In this document: in pieces, positions 63,125 through 64,000 of the stretch
Numbering within the stretch: the stretch's first letter is position 1
Layout of the letters: the number at the start of each line of letters is the position of its first letter
Assembly: GCF_900103215.1 (NCBI RefSeq)
Contig: NZ_FNGV01000003.1
Span: 124,001-188,000, forward strand
Reading direction: 5' to 3'
Origin: Kriegella aquimaris
GTDB lineage: Bacteria > Bacteroidota > Bacteroidia > Flavobacteriales > Flavobacteriaceae
DNA length: 64,000 nt
Position numbers and translations under genes: made by a program
The notes under the pieces: model-generated
Databases searched by the model: none
Seen by the model: the letters and a program-made list of their open reading frames with translations, nothing else
Told to the model about the DNA's origin: nothing

Positions 63125-63656
63125 TATTGTGTTTTGTCTGATATTATATAAATATAATTAAACAGGAAATATTTAGCAAGTGTTAAATACCGTTTATTAT
63201 TATTTTAACAAAACTAAACTGAATTAAGTAAATTTCGAAATATTAAATTCGAAATAAATCAACAAAATGCTTCCTATTAAAATGTGCTTAAAGCGGTCAT
63301 TTATTCAATGAATATTTAAAAGCCTAATGAAATTTATTTGAATCAAAAGCATGTCTAACCATTTCACATTCAATTATATACCAGAATTTAAAAATTAACA
63401 GTATAAACGCTGATTGTTTATGCCGGTTATTTTATTAGGCAATCGCAATTCATATATAGAGACCATGATAATTGAAGCATGTATAAATTAACTACATATC
63501 TGAACGCTGAAGTGAAGTTAAGGCACTTGATGAACAGCTTGGTTGGAAAATAGTCATTACTTAAAGATCGGTCATTTTTTGACAGGAACTTTGCCAAAAA
63601 AACTAAATTTAGGCTTAATCAATAAATTGATTTTTTTAACACACTTAATTTCACGC
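63125..63656. other. Gene-free AT-rich region (532 bp)
   Basis: Contains a 10-bp palindrome ATTTCGAAAT (63232-63241) with a second partial copy ATTCGAAAT 15 bp on (63247-63255), and an AT-rich inverted repeat AATCAAT-AA-ATTGATT (617-632 within the 63 kb block, i.e. 63617-63632) followed by T6, just upstream of the last gene. It must hold promoters for both flanking genes. No RNA gene is supported. Confidence 0.45.
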
Positions 63657-64000
63657 ATGACCACTACAAATACTTCCTTAAGAACACGCATCATTTCGGG
63701 ATTGATGATAGCGGCATCCATATTCGGTTTTTCTCAAACAAGGGAACAAATAGATGACAATTTCCGTTTTGCCAAACAACATCAAGATGATTTGAAGCTG
63801 AGTGTATACATCACAGCGCATTCTGTTGAGCGTTTACTTTCAACCCCTGAAGGAAGAAGAGAGGCTATTTCACTCATGATGGCAAATGGAATTACCAAAG
63901 TTTATGTAGAGGTGTACCGCAACGGGTTGGTGGTTTCACCGCATTTATTGGCCGAGGTTACAGAATATTTTAACCAAAATGGATTTGAAGTTGTTGGAGG
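63657..64000 (+). CDS. Secreted protein, N-terminal fragment cut by the window end
   Basis: 114 codons are visible from the ATG at 63657 and the frame is open to the last base. A signal peptide (RTRIISGLMIAASIFGFSQ) ends near residue 26. The mature part includes DDLKLSVYITAHSVERLL, GRREAISLMMANGITKVYVEVYRNG, and then HLLAEVTEYFNQNG. The GITKVYVEVYRNG strand followed by a helix resembles the beginning of a TIM-barrel hydrolase, but no family can be named from this piece. Confidence 0.75.
   Translation, partial: MTTTNTSLRTRIISGLMIAASIFGFSQTREQIDDNFRFAKQHQDDLKLSVYITAHSVERLLSTPEGRREAISLMMANGITKVYVEVYRNGLVVSPHLLAEVTEYFNQNGFEVVG

Noticed and set aside
63232-63255. Pair of TTCGAA palindromes as an operator
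   Set aside because: The surrounding DNA is extremely AT-rich, only one copy is a full 10-bp palindrome, and no link to a promoter is seen.

Overview
The window looks like a chromosomal segment of a marine-type Flavobacteriaceae (Bacteroidota), near Maribacter, Zobellia or Arenibacter; the genus is a guess. The supports are: AT-rich intergenic DNA; -7 elements of the Bacteroidota type (TAnnTTTG) upstream of several genes; many lipoproteins with an ...SC lipobox; weak or absent Shine-Dalgarno sequences; and flavobacterial gene sets such as DUF6952 next to a thioredoxin, a RibB protein with a degenerate RibA half, short Cys-less LOV-like PAS proteins and a tRNA-Ser without an encoded CCA.

Layout. 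1-3.1 kb holds small secreted and membrane proteins of unknown function, including a 48-residue lipoprotein. 3.1-11.2 kb is an accessory region built on comM: an intact comM (9702-11237) is followed downstream by an orphan gene, a displaced comM 3' half, an oppositely oriented DUF1036-like gene, a relic of a TIR-gene 5' end, a second and older comM relic, and a 1046-residue TIR / coiled-coil / tandem-repeat / transmembrane / DUF1566 protein. 11.3-25.4 kb is mostly housekeeping: penicillin acylase, metallopeptidase lipoprotein, S15 hydrolase, DsbD, TilS, an alpha/beta hydrolase, PabB, FMN reductase and two acetyltransferases. 25.5-32.3 kb is a tight three-gene cluster (transglutaminase-DUF2126, circularly permuted ATP-grasp/alpha-E, transglutaminase), a known but poorly understood peptide-modification set. 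32.6-44.6 kb carries an NCS1 permease with a mannitol-type dehydrogenase, MarC, SDR, GNAT, PAS, thioesterase, DUF1801, LpdA and NhaC. 44.8-47.3 kb is a peroxide/thiol redox cluster. 47.3-53.0 kb is an envelope/core run: FtsK, LolA, an LptF/G permease and RibBX-like. 53.0-57.3 kb has a hydrolase, a KdnA-like aminotransferase, a nitroreductase and a TauE-type permease, followed by tRNA-Ser(TGA). 57.8-62.8 kb is a four-gene operon (outer-membrane-like protein, 550-residue lipoprotein, radical SAM/SPASM enzyme, sterol-desaturase-like enzyme) with a divergent LuxR-type regulator. The window ends inside a secreted protein gene.

The most unusual part is the comM region. Two comM 3' fragments, one nearly pristine and one decayed, start at the same codon (Pro273 of the intact gene) and share the same non-comM sequence across the junction. 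A roughly 190-bp segment holding the TIR gene's first codons and upstream DNA is also present twice. This pattern suggests that modules made of cargo plus a comM 3' half were added repeatedly at one point inside comM, each restoring the gene and pushing the older 3' end downstream. No integrase or transposase is visible. The TIR protein, with a likely catalytic Glu81, a stalk of seven ~73-residue repeats, one membrane segment and a periplasmic lectin-like-fold domain, is the best candidate for an undescribed sensor or effector. Function assignments are based on motifs read by eye; no database search was run.
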